The translations under genes were made by a program, and so were the position numbers. Under the pieces are notes generated by a model that was given only the letters and a program-made list of their open reading frames with translations, was not told the origin of the DNA and searched no databases. From contig JAAYRI010000122.1 in the NCBI GenBank assembly GCA_012518875.1, positions 1 through 53,870 of the forward strand: a stretch of DNA of 53,870 nt, written 5' to 3'. This DNA comes from Peptococcaceae bacterium. Its GTDB lineage: Bacteria; Bacillota; Desulfotomaculia; Desulfotomaculales; Pelotomaculaceae. Below are positions 53,856-53,870 of the stretch, piece after piece (position 1 is the stretch's first letter; the number at the start of each line of letters is the position of its first letter).

Positions 53856-53870
53856 AGCGGGATCCAAAAA

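Noticed and set aside
1-53870. Prophage, IS element or integrative element
   Set aside because: No transposase, integrase, phage structural gene or attachment-site duplication could be recognised on either strand.

Overview
The window looks like chromosome of an anaerobic, Gram-positive, low-to-moderate GC Firmicute, most like the aromatic-degrading or syntrophic Peptococcaceae (Desulfotomaculum, Pelotomaculum or Sporotomaculum type). The support is a T-box leader, strong GGAGG ribosome binding sites with many TTG and GTG starts, a sensory [FeFe]-hydrogenase beside a SpoIIE-type phosphatase, NifX/MinD-ferredoxin/Mrp metal-cluster genes, CoA transferases and a molybdenum hydroxylase. The genus assignment is inference. 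No phage, IS element, CRISPR array, tRNA or rRNA was recognised.

Layout, left half. 0.3-7.0 kb: alpha-glucan phosphorylase, an amphi-Trp protein, a YaiI-type protein, an ABC exporter pair and a CDF metal transporter fused to a NifX-like domain. 7.3-11.9 kb: an eight-gene minus-strand operon of NifX-like, Gly/Arg-rich, DUF5320, two MinD-ferredoxin ATPases, NifX-like, Mrp and DUF134 genes. Its visible promoter is overlaid by TTATGAA-type inverted repeats. 12.1-14.3 kb: an unknown gene, a DUF1847 gene and two NifU-like scaffolds. 14.6-19.3 kb: a TGS GTPase, a membrane glycosyltransferase, and a T-box leader with two successive terminator modules ahead of phenylacetate-CoA ligase. 19.7-27.6 kb: small membrane and coiled-coil proteins next to a two-headed dynamin-like GTPase, a MerR-like zinc protein and a large Ski2-type helicase.

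Layout, right half. 28-36.8 kb: a BaiN/HI0933 flavoprotein; a three-gene sensory-hydrogenase operon (2Fe-2S thioredoxin-like protein, H-cluster protein with PAS domain, PP2C phosphatase); amidase, F420-ligase-like and Orn/Lys/Arg decarboxylase genes; and exonuclease III. 37-39.6 kb: an acyl-CoA synthetase and an orphan ParB-like protein. 39.9-53.9 kb: a catabolic island with a metallo-beta-lactamase-fold hydrolase, a PaaK-like CoA ligase, two CoA transferases of unrelated families, a DASS-type anion transporter, a LysR regulator and a three-subunit Mo-hydroxylase (FAD, 2x[2Fe-2S] and Mo subunits).

The most notable hidden signal is a roughly 63-bp sequence present four times, always on the plus strand, upstream of the hydrolase, the CoA ligase, the second CoA transferase and the Mo-hydroxylase. 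Each copy has a conserved block (CTAATnAAT...ATCG) followed by a promoter-like part (-35-like TTCACT, -10-like TAAGAT or TAATAT, spacing 17-18 in three copies). I read it as the shared, probably activator-dependent, promoter of one regulon that imports an organic acid, activates it with CoA and oxidises or reduces it with the Mo enzyme. The same comparison shows that the hydrolase is normally under-called: its reading frame extends 36 codons upstream to a CTG codon with a perfect ribosome binding site.
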